A DNA stretch of 64,000 nucleotides from Micromonospora lutea (lineage in GTDB: Bacteria > Actinomycetota > Actinomycetes > Mycobacteriales > Micromonosporaceae), in the NCBI RefSeq assembly GCF_016863535.1, contig NZ_BOPB01000021.1, positions 62,001 to 126,000 of the forward strand, read 5' to 3'. The notes beneath the pieces are model-generated. The model saw only the letters and a list, made by a program, of their open reading frames with translations. It did no database searches and was not told the origin of the DNA. Position 1 is the stretch's first letter. The number at the start of each line of letters is the position of its first letter. This document shows positions 62,658-64,000 of this stretch, one piece after another. A program made the position numbers and the translations under genes.

Positions 62658-62782
62658 TGAAGGTTCGCCGGACATCCCCCTTCCGGTCCGGTTCCGCCGG
62701 CGCGCAGGCACTACGCGAAGCCGCGCAGCGACACGACTGGGGAGCCATCCGGGATCTGCTCGGTCCGGCCGTACGCGGCTGA
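62658..62782 (+). pseudogene. Possible short gene remnant
   Basis: A TTG-initiated frame of about 41 codons reads FRSGSAGAQALREAAQRHDW then GAIRDLLGPAVRG and stops at 62780-62782. The helical ALREAAQRHDWGAIRDLL segment looks like the start of a larger helical-repeat protein, but nothing continues it in any frame. No ribosome site is evident. It lies in the 358-bp divergent gap between the M48 protease and tyrA genes, which otherwise shows no structure. Confidence 0.25.
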
Positions 62783-62953
62783 CGGCCGGGACGCGTACCG
62801 GTCCGGTCGGCGGGTGTCGAAGCGGCCGGCGCTATCCTCGGCGCGGACGTAGGGCGTGTCTGCGAAGATCGTGGCAGTTCGACGCGGATTCGGCAGGCAC
62901 GCCGCCGCGGGGCCGGCCGGCTCCGTGACGACACGGAACGTCGAGGTAGGCGG

Positions 62954-63964
62954 ATGGTGCTCAGGGCCGGCACACGGCTGCGGGCAGCGGTGGTCGGCAC
63001 CGGCCTGATCGGTGGCTCGGTGCTGCTCCGACTGCACGCCGTCGGATTGGACGTGACCGGCTGGGACCCGGACGAGCAGACCCGCGGGCAGGCTCGGCTG
63101 GCCGGCGTACCGATGGCTGAGCGGCTGACCGAGGCCGTGGCCGGTCGGGACGTGGTGTTCCTCGGCGGGCCGCTGCCCACGCTGCCCGCCACCCTGGTCG
63201 AGGTTGCCGCTGCCACCGCCGAGGATTGCCTGATCACCGACGTGGGCAGCACCAAGGCCGAGTTGGCGGCGTTCGCCGCGGACCGGGGGCTGACCAACCG
63301 GTTCGTGCCCGGACATCCGATGGCCGGCACCGACCGGGCGGGGCTCGCGGCGGCGCTGCCGGACCTGTTCAGCGGTGCTGCCTGGGTGCTCTGCCCCGCA
63401 CCGGACGGGCTGGCCGCGTTCCGTCGCCTCGTCACCCTGATCACCGACGTCTTCGCCGCCCGGGTGGTGCCGATGGCGGCGGACCGGCACGACGCCGTGG
63501 TGGCGCTCGCCTCGCACGTGCCGCATGTGCTCGCCGGGGCGCTGGCCGGCGCGGCGCACCGATCGCCATTGCGTGACGCGGTCCTGACGCTGGCCGCCGG
63601 GAGTTTCCGGGACGGTACCCGGGTCGCGGGCACCCCGCCGCACCGCACCGGCAACATGCTGCGCGGCAACCGCGACCAGGTGCTGGCAGCGTTGGACCAG
63701 GTCACCGCGTTTCTCGACGAGTTGGCCGGTGCGTTGCGTTCCGACGACGCCGACGCCCTCACCGCCCGGTGCGCCGAGGCCGGTGCCGCCCGGGCCGAGC
63801 TGGCCGGCCGCCCGTACGACCAGCAGGTCCGGTCGTTCCCGGCGGACGCGGAACCGGCCGAGGTGGCCTGGTTGCACGGCGTCGGGGCGGCCGGCGGCCA
63901 CCTGAGCGGGTGTGGTGCGGTGGCAGGCGGCGTCTCCTATCTCGCTCACCTGCCGCGGGTTTGA
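62954..63964 (+). CDS. tyrA: Prephenate/arogenate dehydrogenase
   Basis: A 336-aa NAD(P)-dependent enzyme of tyrosine synthesis. The Rossmann motif is VVGTGLIGGSVLLRLHAVGL (residues 14-33). DVGSTKAEL and FVPGHPMAGTDRAGL carry the family's conserved substrate-binding histidine, and a helical dehydrogenase domain follows (DRHDAVVALASHVPHVLAGA). No ACT domain. ATG 62954 is used. The 36 bp after the stop hold nothing recognisable before the window ends. Confidence 0.93.
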   Translation: MVLRAGTRLRAAVVGTGLIGGSVLLRLHAVGLDVTGWDPDEQTRGQARLAGVPMAERLTEAVAGRDVVFLGGPLPTLPATLVEVAAATAEDCLITDVGSTKAELAAFAADRGLTNRFVPGHPMAGTDRAGLAAALPDLFSGAAWVLCPAPDGLAAFRRLVTLITDVFAARVVPMAADRHDAVVALASHVPHVLAGALAGAAHRSPLRDAVLTLAAGSFRDGTRVAGTPPHRTGNMLRGNRDQVLAALDQVTAFLDELAGALRSDDADALTARCAEAGAARAELAGRPYDQQVRSFPADAEPAEVAWLHGVGAAGGHLSGCGAVAGGVSYLAHLPRV

Positions 63965-64000
63965 ACGGCGCTGTACCCGGCTCATCGGTGGGCGCGGCGT

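Noticed and set aside
60562..62928. A 788-codon plus-strand ORF opposite the M48 protease
   Set aside because: Antisense to a gene with HELGH and transmembrane helices; no ribosome site or motif.

Overview
The window is high-GC actinobacterial DNA, most likely from a Micromonosporaceae genome (Micromonospora or Salinispora-like). This is inferred from GTG starts, near-continuous coding with ATGA/GTGA overlaps, a mycothiol gene (mshB), an Sdh1-type succinate dehydrogenase, eukaryote-like NADP isocitrate dehydrogenase and GC-rich palindromic repeats behind many genes. It is mostly chromosomal core and housekeeping sequence. I see no rRNA, tRNA, CRISPR array, prophage or transposase gene.

Layout. 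1-279 is the 3' end of purH. 324-6330 (minus) holds a membrane GGDEF/EAL protein and a MacB/FtsX-type ABC pair. 6417-12135 (minus) is a complete peptide-importer operon dppABCDF with a repeated operator-like site near its promoter. 12567-16404 (plus) holds folD, mdh and icd, with a decayed tetR relic between mdh and icd. 16675-21838 (minus) holds galT and its DeoR/GlpR regulator, an APS kinase fused to a degenerate ATP-sulfurylase domain, and a glycosyltransferase. 22070-25515 (plus) is a four-gene ABC exporter operon. 25650-34522 (minus) holds valS, a heterodimeric ABC exporter pair and an alkylation-repair pair (ogt, ada-alkA). 34652-38794 mixes an unknown protein, ychF, sanA-like, a methyltransferase and a secreted LecA-like protein. 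38933-40109 (minus) holds a PH-domain protein and a TetR regulator, divergent from a tightly coupled plus-strand unit: ABC ATPase, permease, SNF2 helicase and SWIM zinc-finger protein (40214-44938). 44925-45857 is a pterin-dehydratase-like gene and a MutT. 46203-50098 (minus) is sdhCAB. 50370-56158 (minus) is tldD/tldE, a Uma2-type protein and an S9 peptidase. 56245-60730 holds mshB, two small membrane proteins, a GNAT protein, fdxA and dapC. 60751-62595 is an M48 protease and 62954-63964 is tyrA.

The most distinctive non-coding signal is an approximately 53-bp tandem-doublet repeat (two AAGGAAGGGCCCCTT-type units). It occurs four times, always at the 3' end of a gene and in the same orientation relative to that gene (folD, galT, the permease ending at 25515, valS). 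At galT it supplies the last six codons and the stop. Other palindromic elements also lie behind stop codons: 38813-38862, 45888-45947 and 46108-46176. A 122-bp element with 24-bp inverted ends lies at 32283-32404.

The best candidate for an undescribed functional system is the TetR / DrrAB-type ABC / SNF2 / SWIM unit. Its four plus-strand genes all overlap by 4 bp, behind a palindromic operator shared with the divergent tetR. Starts were reassigned where the longest ORF ran into a neighbouring gene. No database search was run; all family assignments come from reading motifs.
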